DNA of 64,000 nt from Alcanivorax sp. REN37 (lineage in GTDB: Bacteria > Pseudomonadota > Gammaproteobacteria > Pseudomonadales > Alcanivoracaceae): contig NZ_JBGCUO010000001.1 of the NCBI RefSeq assembly GCF_041102775.1, positions 1,798,001 through 1,862,000 on the forward strand, written 5' to 3'. This document shows, in pieces, positions 43,555-54,113 of the stretch. The notes under the pieces were generated by a model, which saw nothing but the letters and a program-made list of their open reading frames with translations, made no database searches and was not told where the DNA came from. Position 1 is the stretch's first letter, and each line of letters opens with the position of its first letter. The translations under genes and the position numbers were made by a program.

Positions 43555-44733
43555 TCAACGGCTAAGGTAGCGGATCGCGTCCTCAATACCCTGCATGGTC
43601 AACGGGTACATGCGCTGGTCCAACAATTGCCGAGTCCAGACGTTAGAGGTGGTGCTGTCCCAACTGCGGCGCGGCTCGGGGTTCAACCAGATCACCTTGT
43701 CGAAGGTGTCGGTAAGGCGCTGCATCCATACCGCTCCAGGCTCTTCATTCCAATGCTCCACACTGCCACCTACCGAGTTGATTTCGTAAGGGCTCATGGC
43801 GGCATCACCAATGAAAATCACCCGGTAGTCAGAGGAGTACTTGTGCAGCAGGTCCCAGGTATTGACCCGCTCATCCCAGCGCCGGCGATTGTCCTTCCAC
43901 ACCGCCTCATAGATGAAGTTGTGGAAGTAGAAGTACTCCATGTGCTTGAACTCAGTGCGTGCAGCCGAGAACAGCTCCTCACACACCTTGATGTGCGGGT
44001 CCATTGAGCCGCCCACATCAAAAAACAGCAGCACCTTGACGCGGTTTTCTTCCTCCGGACGCAGGCGGATATCCAGCAGCCCAGCATTGCGGGCGGTGGA
44101 GCGGATGGTGTCATCCAGATCCAGCTCTTCTGCCTTGCCGGTGCGGGCAAACTTGCGCAGCCGGCGCAGCGCCAGCTTGATGTTGCGCACACCCAGCTCC
44201 ACCGAATCATCCAGATTGCGGAACTCGCGCTTCTCCCACACTTTGGTGGCACGACGATTGCGCGACGGCCCAACTAAGCGGATGCCTTCCGGACTGGCGC
44301 CATAGCCACCAAACGGTGACGTGCCGCCAGTACCGACCCACTTGTTGCCGCCCTGGTGGCGTTCTTTCTGCTCTTCCAGACGTTTGCGGAACTCCTCCAT
44401 CAGCTCCTCGAGGCTGCCACGCTTGCGCATGGCATCGAGCTCTTCCGGGCTAAGGGTGTTTTCGATCTGCTGACGCAGCCAGTCTTCCGGGATCGCTGCC
44501 TTGAGCCAGTCCGGGTCGATGCTTTCCAGCCCTTCGAAATAGTTGGCGAATGCCTGGTCAAAGCGGTCGTAAAAGCGTTCATCTTTGACCATCACTGCCC
44601 GTGATAGCTGGTAGAACGCTTCCACATCGGCAAACGCCAACCGGTGCTGCAGCGCACCGGTAAGATCGAGCAATTCGCGCACCGTAACCGGCACGCGATA
44701 TCGACGCAGCGTCTCAAAAAAACCGATCAACAT
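43555..44733 (-). CDS. VWA domain-containing protein (CoxE-like)
   Basis: Protein of 392 residues with a C-terminal von Willebrand A domain. The metal-site motif DVGGSMD lies near residue 240, with the first Ser of the usual DxSxS being Gly. The N-terminal half is helical and charged (MEEFRKRLEEQKERHQ) and precedes a glycine-rich linker. It is co-transcribed with the MoxR ATPase directly upstream (2-bp gap). MoxR/VWA pairs act as metal-dependent chaperones or cofactor-insertion machines, but the client here is not indicated by neighbouring genes. Confidence 0.88.
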   Translation of the reverse strand: MLIGFFETLRRYRVPVTVRELLDLTGALQHRLAFADVEAFYQLSRAVMVKDERFYDRFDQAFANYFEGLESIDPDWLKAAIPEDWLRQQIENTLSPEELDAMRKRGSLEELMEEFRKRLEEQKERHQGGNKWVGTGGTSPFGGYGASPEGIRLVGPSRNRRATKVWEKREFRNLDDSVELGVRNIKLALRRLRKFARTGKAEELDLDDTIRSTARNAGLLDIRLRPEEENRVKVLLFFDVGGSMDPHIKVCEELFSAARTEFKHMEYFYFHNFIYEAVWKDNRRRWDERVNTWDLLHKYSSDYRVIFIGDAAMSPYEINSVGGSVEHWNEEPGAVWMQRLTDTFDKVIWLNPEPRRSWDSTTSNVWTRQLLDQRMYPLTMQGIEDAIRYLSR

Positions 44734-44735
44734 AA

Positions 44736-45578
44736 TCAGCTTTCTCGGCGATTCATGAACGCCAGCCGCTCCAGCAACTGGACATCGGCCTCGTTCTTGA
44801 TGAGCGCCCCATACAGCGGCGGAATGGCCTTCTTGGTATCACGATTACGCAGCACATCGCCGGGAATATCATCGGCAAGCAGCAGCTTGAGCCAATCAAT
44901 CAGCTCTGAGGTGGACGGCTTTTTCTTCAGGCCCGGCACCTTGCGCAAGTCGAAGAAAATTTCCATTGCCTCCTGCACCAAATCGCGCTTGATGTCCGGG
45001 TAGTGGACATCGACAATACGCATCATGGTTTCAGCGTCGGGGAAGTTAATGTAGTGGAAGAAGCAACGGCGCAAGAAGGCGTCCGGCAGCTCCTTCTCGT
45101 TGTTCGAAGTAATGATCACGATCGGGCGACGAGCGGCTTTCACCAGCGCCTGCGTCTCGTAAACATAGAACTCCATGCGGTCGAGTTCTTGCAGTAGGTC
45201 GTTGGGGAACTCGATATCGGCTTTGTCAATTTCGTCGATCAGCAGCACGACCTGATCTTCTGCCTCAAACGCCTCCCACAACTTGCCTTTCTTGATGTAG
45301 TTGGCCACATCTTCAACGCCCTCCGCCCCCAACTGGGAGTCGCGCAGGCGCGATACCGCGTCGTATTCGTACAGCCCCTGCTGGGCCTTGGTGGTGGACT
45401 TGATGTTCCACTGGATCAGCCGCAGCCCCAGGGAATCAGCCACTTGCTCGGCCAGCAACGTCTTGCCAGTACCCGGCTCACCCTTGATCAACAGCGGGCG
45501 CTGCAATGCGATGGCCGCGTTCACCGCCATCTTCAAATCATCCGTCGCCACATAGCGATCTGTACCGTGAAACTGCAT
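44736..45578 (-). CDS. MoxR family AAA+ ATPase
   Basis: AAA+ ATPase of 280 residues with Walker A GEPGTGKT, Walker B LLIDEIDKAD and sensor-1 region ITSNNEKELPDAFLRR. ATG at 45578 has GGAG seven bases upstream; the frame extends seven codons further without a ribosome site. Its partner is the VWA protein encoded 2 bp downstream, a common pair in proteobacteria. The role is inferred to be remodelling or activation of a protein complex. Confidence 0.92.
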   Translation of the reverse strand: MQFHGTDRYVATDDLKMAVNAAIALQRPLLIKGEPGTGKTLLAEQVADSLGLRLIQWNIKSTTKAQQGLYEYDAVSRLRDSQLGAEGVEDVANYIKKGKLWEAFEAEDQVVLLIDEIDKADIEFPNDLLQELDRMEFYVYETQALVKAARRPIVIITSNNEKELPDAFLRRCFFHYINFPDAETMMRIVDVHYPDIKRDLVQEAMEIFFDLRKVPGLKKKPSTSELIDWLKLLLADDIPGDVLRNRDTKKAIPPLYGALIKNEADVQLLERLAFMNRRES

Positions 45579-45716
45579 TCTGGATCTCCGCGATAGCAAG
45601 ACCGCTTACTCTAGCAACGGCCCTCCGGATGGCAAGGCCAATAGCACCGCTCTTCCATGCCTTCCAGACCAAAACCTGCGTGTGGCAAACGCACTGCTAT
45701 GGGATACTGCCGCCCC

Positions 45717-46430
45717 ATGAATGTGCTGCTGCTCGAACCCCACCAACATTACCGGAACGACCTGTATCTGGTGCACGCACGCCAGGCGGAACATATCCGC
45801 CGCGTGCTCGGACTGACTGTGGGCGACAGCTTGCGGGCTGGCCTACTGAACGGTCCGCTTGGCCGCGCAGAAGTGACAGTCGATGATGGCACCAGCTTAC
45901 AAATACGCTTTACCCCGACTGGCGCTCCGCCACCGCCCCCGGCACTAAAATTGGTGCTCGCGCTGCCGCGCCCAAAAATGCTGAAACGGCTGCTGATTGA
46001 TGCCACCAGCCTGGGCATCAAGGAACTGCATTTGATCAACAGCTACAAAGTTGAAAAAAGCTTCTGGAGCACACCGGAACTGAAGAGCGAACTGCTTCAC
46101 AGCAAGTTGCTCCTCGGACTCGAACAAAGTGGCGACACCCAGCTGCCGCAACTGCATCTGGCGCGACGCTTCAAACCTTTTGTGGAAGACATTTTGCCGG
46201 GCGTGATTGCCGGACACCGTGCCTTACTAGCACATCCCGGTGAGGCCCCCCCCCTGCCGGCGTCAGTATCCGATCCGATCTGCCTGGCGATAGGCCCGGA
46301 AGGCGGTTGGACCGCCTATGAGGTCAACGCTTTGCAGGACTGCGGTTTTGCGGTACATAGCTTCGGCCCACGCATTCTGCGGGTGGAGACAGCCCTGCCG
46401 GCATTGGTGGGTCGACTGCTGCCGATTTAG
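45717..46430 (+). CDS. rsmE: 16S rRNA (uracil1498-N3)-methyltransferase RsmE
   Basis: SPOUT-fold methyltransferase of 237 residues that methylates U1498 of 16S rRNA with S-adenosylmethionine. The SAM-knot motifs AIGPEGGW and FGPRILRVETA are near the C-terminus, as in RsmE. ATG at 45717 gives the normal N-terminus; the track-length frame adds 20 residues without support. It is divergent from the MoxR gene (138 bp between starts). A run of consecutive Pro residues near position 62 may slow translation and depend on EF-P. Confidence 0.93.
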   Translation: MNVLLLEPHQHYRNDLYLVHARQAEHIRRVLGLTVGDSLRAGLLNGPLGRAEVTVDDGTSLQIRFTPTGAPPPPPALKLVLALPRPKMLKRLLIDATSLGIKELHLINSYKVEKSFWSTPELKSELLHSKLLLGLEQSGDTQLPQLHLARRFKPFVEDILPGVIAGHRALLAHPGEAPPLPASVSDPICLAIGPEGGWTAYEVNALQDCGFAVHSFGPRILRVETALPALVGRLLPI

Positions 46431-46475
46431 CCGCTGATTTTTTTGTTTTGCGCCGCGTCACAAATCATTTCAATT

Positions 46476-46530
46476 CATTGTAAATTTTTATATTCCATTC
46501 ATGACAATGCGCTAATGCATTGTAATTTTT
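46476..46530 (+). promoter_or_regulatory. AT-rich ompA leader with direct repeats
   Basis: The 190-bp gap before the OmpA-type gene is strikingly AT-rich. CATTGTAAATTTTT (46476-46489) recurs as CATTGTAATTTTT (46518-46530), 42 bp apart (four helical turns). A TATATT at 46489-46494 could be a -10. The second copy overlaps an inverted repeat ACAATGC-N6-GCATTGT at 46504-46523. These suggest a regulator site, H-NS-type binding or UP elements; no regulator can be named. Confidence 0.4.
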
Positions 46531-46620
46531 CATTTTATTTTCACGTCATGTATTTACCCCTTCGCTCCCCCTCACAGACAATGGCCGCGCATTCCCACGG
46601 ACCGGAATAGGACCATATTT

Positions 46621-47646
46621 ATGCGCATCAAACTTCTTTCTGCCTGCGTTATTGCTGCTTCCACTTTGGGCGCAGCCACCATCGCCACTGCACAGCCGCT
46701 GGAGCGCGCTGGTTACATCGGTGCCCAAGGCGCCCGCATGTGGTATGACGACAAAATGTTCGGCCATAACGGCGACCGTCTGGACGACCACGCCATGTAC
46801 GGCGGTCAGATCGGCTGGCGCATGAGCCGTCACTTCTCCATGGAGCTGTCCTTCACCCAAGGCGACAGCGACAAACGCTCCAACCCGACCGGCGACGACT
46901 ACGACGTGTCCCTGCCGCTGGCCAGCTTCCGCTACCACTTCGCCAATCAGTCCCGCTTCGAGCCGTACCTGGGTCTGGCCGCTGGTGAAATGTGGGTTGA
47001 GCACGACGTTTCCGGCAGCAAAAAACACCGTGAAACCGTGACCGCGCCGGAACTGGGCCTGCAAACCCGCCTGGCCCGCAACTTGGTGCTGGATCTGGGT
47101 GCTCGCGCCCCGTACAGCATCGACAACGACCGCTGGCACGGTCAGGCCTACGCTGGTCTGAACGTCCTGTTCGGCGTTCGTGATGCCCAAGACGAAGTCG
47201 TTGACACCAGCTACATCCCGCCGGAGCCGGTTCAAGTTGTTGAAGAGCCGAAGCCGCAGCCGAAGCCAGAGCCGCAAGTGGTTCGCCGCAATGTTAGCGA
47301 AACCCACACTGCCACCTTCGGTTTCGATGACGCCACCCTGAGCGCCAGCAACCGTGCAGACCTGGTGTCCGCCGCCCGCTTCCTGCGCGACAACCCGTCC
47401 ACCACCGTGACCTTGGAAGGCCACACCTGCTCCATCGGCCCGGCTGAGTACAACAAGTACTTGTCCGAGCGCCGTGCCGAGTCTGCTCGCAAGCTGCTTG
47501 AGAGCGAAGGTGTTGACGCCAGCCGTATCAAAGTCATCGGCAAGGGCGAAGCTGAGCCGATCGCGGACAACAACACCCGTGACGGCCGCGCGAAGAACCG
47601 CCGCGTTGAAGCCATCATCACCGGCACGGTGGAAGAGCGTCGTTAA
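46621..47646 (+). CDS. OmpA family outer-membrane protein
   Basis: Protein of 341 residues. A signal peptide (1 to about 24, cleaved after ATA) is followed by an eight-strand-type beta-barrel (about 30-190), a Pro/Glu/Lys hinge (about 200-220) and a C-terminal OmpA peptidoglycan-binding domain with LSERRAESARKLL and DGRAKNRRVE. It anchors the outer membrane to peptidoglycan. It ends before a very strong terminator, and its long AT-rich leader suggests high expression. A two-Cys loop as in Pseudomonas OprF is absent from the hinge. Confidence 0.93.
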   Translation: MRIKLLSACVIAASTLGAATIATAQPLERAGYIGAQGARMWYDDKMFGHNGDRLDDHAMYGGQIGWRMSRHFSMELSFTQGDSDKRSNPTGDDYDVSLPLASFRYHFANQSRFEPYLGLAAGEMWVEHDVSGSKKHRETVTAPELGLQTRLARNLVLDLGARAPYSIDNDRWHGQAYAGLNVLFGVRDAQDEVVDTSYIPPEPVQVVEEPKPQPKPEPQVVRRNVSETHTATFGFDDATLSASNRADLVSAARFLRDNPSTTVTLEGHTCSIGPAEYNKYLSERRAESARKLLESEGVDASRIKVIGKGEAEPIADNNTRDGRAKNRRVEAIITGTVEERR

Positions 47647-47666
47647 TACAACGCTTGCTCCACACC

Positions 47667-47700
47667 AAAACGGCGCCCTCGGGCGCCGTTTTGTTTTTTT
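47667..47700 (+). terminator. Strong rho-independent terminator after the ompA-type gene
   Basis: AAAACGGCGCC / GGCGCCGTTTT stem with a 4-base loop and a T-rich tract (GTTTTTTT) after it. It stops the OmpA-type transcript before the convergent comEA gene. Confidence 0.95.
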
Positions 47701-47709
47701 CGATTCCGG

Positions 47710-48000
47710 TCACTGAGTTCTAATACGCGTCCGGTTTCGCTCAACCAGCGCCGGCCCTACCCCCTTCACCCGCCGCAGATCATCGGCATCAGCGAACGGG
47801 CCACCCTGCTCGCGCTCACGAATGATCGCCTCTGCTTTGGCCTGCCCCACACCGGACAAGGCTTCCGCCAATTCATCTGCTGACGCGTGATTAATGTCCA
47901 CAACCGGGCCGGCAGGAGGCACACCTTCCGCCCACACCGGATTGAGGCTGGCCACGGCCAGAAAAAGTGCGCCCATGAGCGCGCGACTGCGTTGGTTCAT
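47710..48000 (-). CDS. comEA: ComEA family helix-hairpin-helix DNA-binding protein
   Basis: Periplasmic DNA-binding protein of 96 residues. A signal peptide (about 1-24) is followed by a short linker and a helix-hairpin-helix pair (DINHASADELAEALSGVGQAK and VKGVGPALVER). ComEA-type proteins bind incoming DNA during natural transformation. It is a short single-domain form as in many gammaproteobacteria. AGGAG lies 6 bases before the ATG. Its next neighbour in the same direction is pyrF, with 114 bp between them. Confidence 0.9.
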   Translation of the reverse strand: MNQRSRALMGALFLAVASLNPVWAEGVPPAGPVVDINHASADELAEALSGVGQAKAEAIIREREQGGPFADADDLRRVKGVGPALVERNRTRIRTQ

Positions 48001-48114
48001 GCTGGTCTCCTGTGTTTGAACAGGAGCCAGTATCGAGAGATGACAGCGCGGTGACTGCTGGGGAAGACGTAAGATAGCGCCCGTTAACAGCGCCAGAATG
48101 CGTCAGAACCAAAC

Positions 48115-48813
48115 TTAAACGGCTGCGAGCTGCTGCAGAATTTCTGCCACTGCCGCCACCGGATCGGGGGCTTGGGTGATGGGCCGGCCGATCACCATGT
48201 CATTGACGCCGAGCGCCAACGCATCGCGCGGAGTCACCACCCGGGTCTGGTCATCCTGCTGCGCATTGGCGGGCCGAATGCCTGGCGTCACCAGACGGAA
48301 GCCAGCCCCACAACGCTCGCGCAGTAGCGGCGCCTCTTGCGCAGAGCACACCACGCCATCAACACCACACTGTTGAGCCAGAGCCGCCAAACGCACCACT
48401 TGTTCAGCCGGCGAAGCACTGACACCCAGCTCCCGCAGCTCCTCGGCGCCCATACTGGTGAGCACAGTTACCGCGGTTAGCAGCGGCCGCTGCGGCACGT
48501 CAGCCAACGCCGCCACAGCAGCCTCCATCATGCGTCGACCACCACTGGCGTGCACATTGACCATCCACACCCCCAGCGCTGCGGCACTGCGCACCGCGCC
48601 AGCAACGGTGTTAGGGATGTCGTGGAATTTGAGATCGAGGAACACCTGAAAGCCCTTGTCCACCAGCTGTTCCACCACCACCGGACCGCTGCGAGTGAAC
48701 AACTCTTTGCCCACCTTCACACGCACCGTCTGCGGATCGAGCTGATCCGCCAACGCCAAGGCGGCCTGCGGCTGATCAAAATCGAGGGCAACAATAATCG
48801 GGGACTGGCTCAT
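48115..48813 (-). CDS. pyrF: Orotidine 5'-phosphate decarboxylase
   Basis: TIM-barrel enzyme of 232 residues that decarboxylates OMP to UMP in pyrimidine synthesis. The DFDQP start strand, the [12 protein letters not shown] phosphate region and the catalytic [10 protein letters not shown] (Asp-Lys-His-Asp) are intact. ATG at 48813 has GGAG six bases upstream. It is downstream of ihfB, as in related bacteria. Confidence 0.96.
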   Translation of the reverse strand: MSQSPIIVALDFDQPQAALALADQLDPQTVRVKVGKELFTRSGPVVVEQLVDKGFQVFLDLKFHDIPNTVAGAVRSAAALGVWMVNVHASGGRRMMEAAVAALADVPQRPLLTAVTVLTSMGAEELRELGVSASPAEQVVRLAALAQQCGVDGVVCSAQEAPLLRERCGAGFRLVTPGIRPANAQQDDQTRVVTPRDALALGVNDMVIGRPITQAPDPVAAVAEILQQLAAV

Positions 48814-48893
48814 GGCGCGCTCCATCAACGGCGATGCCTTACGGCGGGCGGGCGCAGCATAGCAGCCGAGCGACAGCTTGCGAAGCGTAGGGC

Positions 48894-49274
48894 TCAGTCG
48901 TCGTCGCGATAGAGTTCGAAGGCATCCAGCAGCTCGGACAGCGGCGTCAGCGCGCCCTCACCGGCAGCTTGATCAGGGAAATCGACCTTGGCTTGATTCA
49001 CGCGTTCGCGCAATTCTTTACCAGGCTTGAAGTGGGGCACATAGCGCCCTTCGAGTTCGACCGATTCACCGGTCTTGGGATTGCGGCCCACACGGGGGCG
49101 GCGGAAGTGCAGGGAAAAACTGCCGAAACCACGAATCTCAATCCGTTCGCCACTGGCCAGCGCATCGGCCATGGCATCCAGAATCGATTTCACTGCCAGC
49201 TCCACATCCTTAGGCGGCAGCTGCAGCTGGTGCAGGGACAGGCGGATGATCAATTCCGATTTGGTAAGTGCCAT
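48894..49274 (-). CDS. ihfB: Integration host factor subunit beta
   Basis: DNA-bending protein of 126 residues. The HU/IHF core (1 to about 95) has [23 protein letters not shown], with the intercalating Pro. A C-terminal tail of about 30 residues, ending in acidic YRDDD, exceeds the usual 94-100 residues of IHF-beta. It partners IhfA in transcription and recombination. The position next to rpsA is the conserved one. Confidence 0.95.
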   Translation of the reverse strand: MALTKSELIIRLSLHQLQLPPKDVELAVKSILDAMADALASGERIEIRGFGSFSLHFRRPRVGRNPKTGESVELEGRYVPHFKPGKELRERVNQAKVDFPDQAAGEGALTPLSELLDAFELYRDDD

Positions 49275-49340
49275 AACCTCTTGTTCCCGCGGGCATCCAG
49301 CCCACGGGCCGCAGCACGCTGCGGCCCGGGGAGGACACGA

Positions 49341-51017
49341 TTACTGGTCGTTGCCTTCCATTTGCGCCTTGATCAGGTCGCCGATGGTTTTCGGTGCAAC
49401 GTCCTGGCGGCTGCTCAGATCGTCCAGGGCTTCGCGCTCGTCGGCAAGATCCTTGGCACGGATGGACAGGGTGATCACCCGGTTCTTGCGATCCACGGTG
49501 GTGATCTTCGCTTCCACTTCTTCGCCGACTTTCAGAACCTGAGAGGCGTCTTCGATGCGGTCGCGGCTGATCTCGCTAGCCTTCAGCACGCCTTCAACGT
49601 TGTCTGCCAGCTCAATCACGGCCGCTTTCGCGTCCACTGACTTCACAACGCCTTTAACGATGCTGTTTTTCTCGTTCGCAGAAACATACTGAGCAAACGG
49701 ATCGTCTGTCAACTGCTTGATTCCAAGGGAAATTCTTTCACGCTCAGCGTCCACGGAAAGAATTACGGTATCCAGCTCGTCACCCTTGGCGAACTTGCGA
49801 ACGGCTTCTTCGCCAGTCTCTTCCCAAGAGATGTCGGACAGGTGCACCAGGCCGTCGATGCCACCGTCCAGACCAATGAAGATACCGAAATCGGTGATCG
49901 ACTTGATCTTGCCGGAGATGCGGTCGCCCTTGTTGAAGTTGGTTTCAAACGCTTCCCACGGGTTGGACAGGCACTGTTTGATACCCAGGGAAATACGACG
50001 GCGCTCTTGGTCGATGTCGAGAATCATCACTTCGACTTCGTCACCAATGGACACTACCTTGGACGGGTGGATGTTCTTGTTGGTCCAATCCATTTCGGAG
50101 ACGTGAACCAGACCTTCCACACCCTCTTCGATTTCGGCGAAGCAGCCGTAATCGGTCAGGTTGGTGACCTTCGCCTTCACGCGGGCACCTTCCGGGTACT
50201 TGCCCACGATATCGTGCCAAGGATCTTCGCCCAGCTGCTTGAGGCCCAGCGACACACGCATTTTTTCGCGGTCGAACTTCAGCACCTTGACGTCGATTTC
50301 CTGACCGACTTCAACGATTTCGCTCGGATGCTTGATGCGCTTCCAAGCCATGTCGGTGATGTGCAGCAGGCCGTCGATACCGCCCAGGTCAACGAACGCA
50401 CCGTAGTCGGTGAGGTTCTTGACGATCCCTTTGACTTCCATGCCTTCCTGCAGGGACTCGAGCAGTTGCTCGCGCTCTGCGGAATGCTCGGCTTCCATCA
50501 CCGCGCGGCGGGATACCACAACGTTGTTGCGCTTCGGATCCAGCTTGATGACTTTGAAGTCCAGGTCCTTGCCTTCCAGGTGGGCCACGTCGCGCACCGG
50601 ACGGATGTCCACCAGAGAGCCCGGCAGGAACGCACGGATAAGGCCGATATCGACGGTGAAGCCGCCTTTGACCTTGCCGCTGATCTGGCCCTTGATGATT
50701 TCGTCTTTCTCGAATGCCGCTTCGAGGTCAGTCCAGATCTCTGCACGCTTGGCTTTTTCGCGGGACAGGCGGGTGAAGCCCATGCCGTCGTCGATCGCAT
50801 CCACGGCAACTTCAACTTCGTCGCCTACGGCTACTTCGAGCTCGCCGGATTCGTTCAGGAATTCTTCACGCGGGATGATGCCTTCGGATTTGAGGCCCGC
50901 GTTGACGGTGATCCAATCGCTGTCGATAGCAACGATGGTACCGGTGATGATGGAGCCACGTGCAACGTCGAGATCCTGCAGACTGGCTTCAAAAAGTTCG
51001 GCAAAACTTTCAGACAT
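49341..51017 (-). CDS. rpsA: 30S ribosomal protein S1
   Basis: S1 protein of 558 residues, the usual length in gammaproteobacteria (557 in E. coli), with six S1 domains; the first two are the ribosome-binding repeats and the later ones bind mRNA. The conserved start [12 protein letters not shown] fits ATG at 51017; the frame runs on to 51128 without support. It lies between cmk and ihfB, as in Pseudomonas and E. coli. Codons are strongly biased, consistent with high expression. Confidence 0.97.
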   Translation of the reverse strand: MSESFAELFEASLQDLDVARGSIITGTIVAIDSDWITVNAGLKSEGIIPREEFLNESGELEVAVGDEVEVAVDAIDDGMGFTRLSREKAKRAEIWTDLEAAFEKDEIIKGQISGKVKGGFTVDIGLIRAFLPGSLVDIRPVRDVAHLEGKDLDFKVIKLDPKRNNVVVSRRAVMEAEHSAEREQLLESLQEGMEVKGIVKNLTDYGAFVDLGGIDGLLHITDMAWKRIKHPSEIVEVGQEIDVKVLKFDREKMRVSLGLKQLGEDPWHDIVGKYPEGARVKAKVTNLTDYGCFAEIEEGVEGLVHVSEMDWTNKNIHPSKVVSIGDEVEVMILDIDQERRRISLGIKQCLSNPWEAFETNFNKGDRISGKIKSITDFGIFIGLDGGIDGLVHLSDISWEETGEEAVRKFAKGDELDTVILSVDAERERISLGIKQLTDDPFAQYVSANEKNSIVKGVVKSVDAKAAVIELADNVEGVLKASEISRDRIEDASQVLKVGEEVEAKITTVDRKNRVITLSIRAKDLADEREALDDLSSRQDVAPKTIGDLIKAQMEGNDQ

Positions 51018-51159
51018 GTGAGTACCTGTATGGGGTATGGAGCCATGCCAACCAGAAGACATGGGCAGCTGATATCTGATTGCCGGTGAACCATTCTGGT
51101 TTACCGTTGGCGATCCACAGGCAATCACCGCAGCACGACCGGGCCGTGCTCAGTCCGCG

Positions 51160-51834
51160 TCACACCAGGCGGCGTGTGGCGGCTGCTTCGAGGATCCGGG
51201 ACACGACTTCGGCAATGCCCAGGTGGGTACTGTCGATGGTCAGCGCATCAGCAGCGGGTTTGAGCGGGGCCACCGCTCGCTGCATGTCACGCTCGTCTCG
51301 GGCGCGGATATCCTCGATAAGGGTGGCGAGGTTAGCACCAAAGCCCTTTTCGCTCAACTGGTTATGACGCCGGCGCGCGCGCTCTTCAGCGCTGGCAGTG
51401 AGGTAGATTTTCAGCGGCGCATCAGGGAACACTACCGTGCCCATATCGCGCCCGTCCGCCACCAATCCCGGCGCCTCAGCAAAGCCCTGTTGGCGTGCCA
51501 ACAGCGCCGCCCGCACCGCCGGCAACACCGCCACTTGCGAGGCCAGTTCGCCGGTCTTTTCATCACGCAATTCACGGCTGACGTCGGCCCCGTCGAGCCA
51601 CACCGCCGTGTCGCCGCCCTGCTCGCAGAACCGTACAGGCAATCGCTCGGCCAGCGGCACCAGCGCTGTCTCATCGTTTAGCGCTACGCCCTGGGCGCGG
51701 GCATAAAGACCCAGCGCCCGGTAAATGGCACCAGAATCGAGCAGTTGCCAGCCTAGCTCCGCCGCCACCCGGCGGGCGATGGTGCCTTTGCCCGAGGACA
51801 CCGGCCCATCGATGGTCAGTACCGGCACACTCAT
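51160..51834 (-). CDS. cmk: Cytidylate kinase
   Basis: P-loop kinase of 224 residues that phosphorylates CMP and dCMP. The ATP site GPVSSGKGT (8-16), the DSGAIYR substrate strand and the [12 protein letters not shown] motif are present. Its ATG overlaps the TGA of the tyrA-aroA gene (ATGA), so translation is coupled. It belongs to the conserved aroA-cmk-rpsA order. Confidence 0.96.
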   Translation of the reverse strand: MSVPVLTIDGPVSSGKGTIARRVAAELGWQLLDSGAIYRALGLYARAQGVALNDETALVPLAERLPVRFCEQGGDTAVWLDGADVSRELRDEKTGELASQVAVLPAVRAALLARQQGFAEAPGLVADGRDMGTVVFPDAPLKIYLTASAEERARRRHNQLSEKGFGANLATLIEDIRARDERDMQRAVAPLKPAADALTIDSTHLGIAEVVSRILEAAATRRLV

Positions 51835-54113
51835 GGCTCCAGCACCGTCAGATTGAGGCCAGCAGCGGCCGACAACCGCGCAAAGCCCGGGAACGAGGTC
51901 GCCACGTTGGAGCAATCGTGGATGCGGATTTCACCGCTGGCGCGCAAGGCCGCCATTGAGAAGCTCATGGCGATGCGATGGTCATGATGGGTTTGGATAT
52001 CACCACTGCCGAACGCGGCACCGTCCGGGCGACCACTAATGCGGATGCCATCCGGATAGGTTTCCAGCGAGACGCCCAGCGTCTGCATGCCGTCTGCCAT
52101 CACCTGAATGCGGTCGGACTCCTTCACTCGCAGCTCCTCGGCGCCGTGCAGTACGGTGTCGCCTTCGGCACAGGCCGCCGCAATGAACAGCGCCGGGAAT
52201 TCATCGATCGCCAGCGGCACCAGCTCAGCAGGAATCTCGATGCCTTTCAGGCGCGCACTGCGCACGCGCAGATCGGCCACCGGCTCGCCGCCACTGTCGC
52301 GCGGATTGAGCACTTCGATATCCGCCCCCATCAGACGCAGGATGTCGATCACCCCGGTGCGGGTCGGGTTCATGCCCACATGCGGCAGCAGCAAATCCGA
52401 GCCCGGTGCGATAGACGCGCCCACCAGGAAGAATGCCGCCGAAGAAATATCCGCCGGCACTTCCAGATCGCAGCCCGTCAGGCGACCACCGCCCTGCACC
52501 GCCACGGTGGCACCGTCACGCTCCACCGGATAGCCAAAGCCAGCCAGCATGCGCTCAGAGTGATCACGGGTCGGCGCCGGCTCGGTCACCGAGGTACGTC
52601 CTTCTGCGTACAGTCCCGCCAGCAGTAGCGCGGATTTGACCTGCGCCGAGGCCATCGGCATGTCGTAATGAAGCCCTTTCAGTGGCTGACCGCCGCTGAT
52701 CAACACTGGCGGGGTGCCGCTGCCGCTGGTGTTGATGACCGCGCCCATATCACGCAGCGGTTTCGCCACCCGTTCCATCGGTCGCTTGGTCAACGACTCG
52801 TCACCGGTCAGTTCCGTATCGAACGCCTGCCCGGCCAGCAAGCCCATCAGCAGCCGCATGGTGGTGCCGGAGTTACCGAGGTAGAGGCTGCGCGCCGGCG
52901 CTTTCAGACCGTGCAGGCCGACGCCGTGCACACGCACGCGGCCGTTCTGCGGCCCTTCGATCACCACGCCCATGTCGCGGAACGCCTGGATGGTAGCCAG
53001 CGCATCCTCACCTTCGAGAAAACCCTCGGCGGTGGTCACACCATCGGCCAGCGCCCCAAGCATGATCACGCGGTGGGAAATTGATTTGTCACCGGCCACC
53101 CGCACGCTACCGGTGAGCGCGCCACCGGGTTGCAGACGGAATTCCGGTTTGCTGCGCTCGCCCGCAGCCGCTTGCTGTTGCTGAGTCATGGCGTCCTCGT
53201 CCAGTGCGCCCTGCGCGTGAGTAAAAGAAGTGCGGCCCTGGCGGGCCAGGAACCAAGCTCGGGCAGTATTGGCCCGAGTCATCAAACCAAGTAGCGCATC
53301 GCTGTCGCCGGCCGCCACGGCGCTGCGCACATCGGCCAGATCGGCCACATAGCGGTCCAGCGCGGTCAGCACCGCGTCGCGATTTTCTTGGAAGATGTCA
53401 TGCCACATCACCGGGTCGCTGGAGGCGATGCGGGTAAAGTCGCGAAAGCCGCCGGCGGCATAACGGAAGATGTCGTGGGAATGCCCTTGGCGCGACAGCG
53501 TGTCGACCAGCGAAAACGCTAACAGGTGCGGCAAGTGACTGGTTTCCGCCAGTACCTGATCGTGCTCCTGCGCGCTCATAGTCAGCACTTCGGCGCCCAC
53601 AGCGGTCCACAGAGCGCACACTTTGGCGGTGGCAGCAGCGTTAGTGTCCGGCTCCGGTGTCAGAATCACCCGGTGCGACTGGTACAACAGCGGATCGGCG
53701 GCTTCGACACCGCTTTTTTCTTTGCCGGCAATCGGATGGCCAGGCACGAAACGGCGCATGTGTGCGCCCAACCCCTGCCGTGCCGCCGCAATCACGGAGC
53801 CCTTAACGCTGCCGCCATCAGTGATCAGCGCATGGGGACTCAAGCCCGGCGCCATCGCCGCGAAGGTGGCCGCCATCGCAGCCACCGGCACCGCCACAAA
53901 CACCAAGTCAGCACCAGCCACCGCCTCCGCCAGATCTTGACTGCCAGCGTCCACCACCCCCGCCGCCAGCGCGGTTTCCAGTGTGCGTGCAGAACGCACA
54001 CCGGCCACCACCTCGCGCGCCAGACCGCGCTCGCGCACTGCCGCCGCCAGCGAGCCACCAATCAGGCCCAGGCCGACGATGGCGATGCGGTCAAACATCG
54101 GCGCAGCCGCCAT
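51831..54113 (-). CDS. tyrA-aroA: Fused prephenate dehydrogenase / 3-phosphoshikimate 1-carboxyvinyltransferase
   Basis: Bifunctional 760-residue protein. Residues 7 to about 293 form the TyrA domain (GLGLIGGS at 14-21, HPIAG near 126), which makes 4-hydroxyphenylpyruvate from prephenate. A linker (about 294-325) joins the AroA domain (326-760), the EPSP synthase of the shikimate pathway, with [26 protein letters not shown] and MNPTRTG. This fusion is known in Pseudomonas and relatives. ATG at 54113 shares a base with the hisC stop (TGATG); the leading TTG is not needed. Several AroA motifs resemble class II EPSP synthases. Confidence 0.95.
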   Translation of the reverse strand: MAAAPMFDRIAIVGLGLIGGSLAAAVRERGLAREVVAGVRSARTLETALAAGVVDAGSQDLAEAVAGADLVFVAVPVAAMAATFAAMAPGLSPHALITDGGSVKGSVIAAARQGLGAHMRRFVPGHPIAGKEKSGVEAADPLLYQSHRVILTPEPDTNAAATAKVCALWTAVGAEVLTMSAQEHDQVLAETSHLPHLLAFSLVDTLSRQGHSHDIFRYAAGGFRDFTRIASSDPVMWHDIFQENRDAVLTALDRYVADLADVRSAVAAGDSDALLGLMTRANTARAWFLARQGRTSFTHAQGALDEDAMTQQQQAAAGERSKPEFRLQPGGALTGSVRVAGDKSISHRVIMLGALADGVTTAEGFLEGEDALATIQAFRDMGVVIEGPQNGRVRVHGVGLHGLKAPARSLYLGNSGTTMRLLMGLLAGQAFDTELTGDESLTKRPMERVAKPLRDMGAVINTSGSGTPPVLISGGQPLKGLHYDMPMASAQVKSALLLAGLYAEGRTSVTEPAPTRDHSERMLAGFGYPVERDGATVAVQGGGRLTGCDLEVPADISSAAFFLVGASIAPGSDLLLPHVGMNPTRTGVIDILRLMGADIEVLNPRDSGGEPVADLRVRSARLKGIEIPAELVPLAIDEFPALFIAAACAEGDTVLHGAEELRVKESDRIQVMADGMQTLGVSLETYPDGIRISGRPDGAAFGSGDIQTHHDHRIAMSFSMAALRASGEIRIHDCSNVATSFPGFARLSAAAGLNLTVLEP

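Noticed and set aside
49842-51089. 415-codon plus-strand frame opposite rpsA
   Set aside because: Antisense shadow of a strongly codon-biased ribosomal protein gene.
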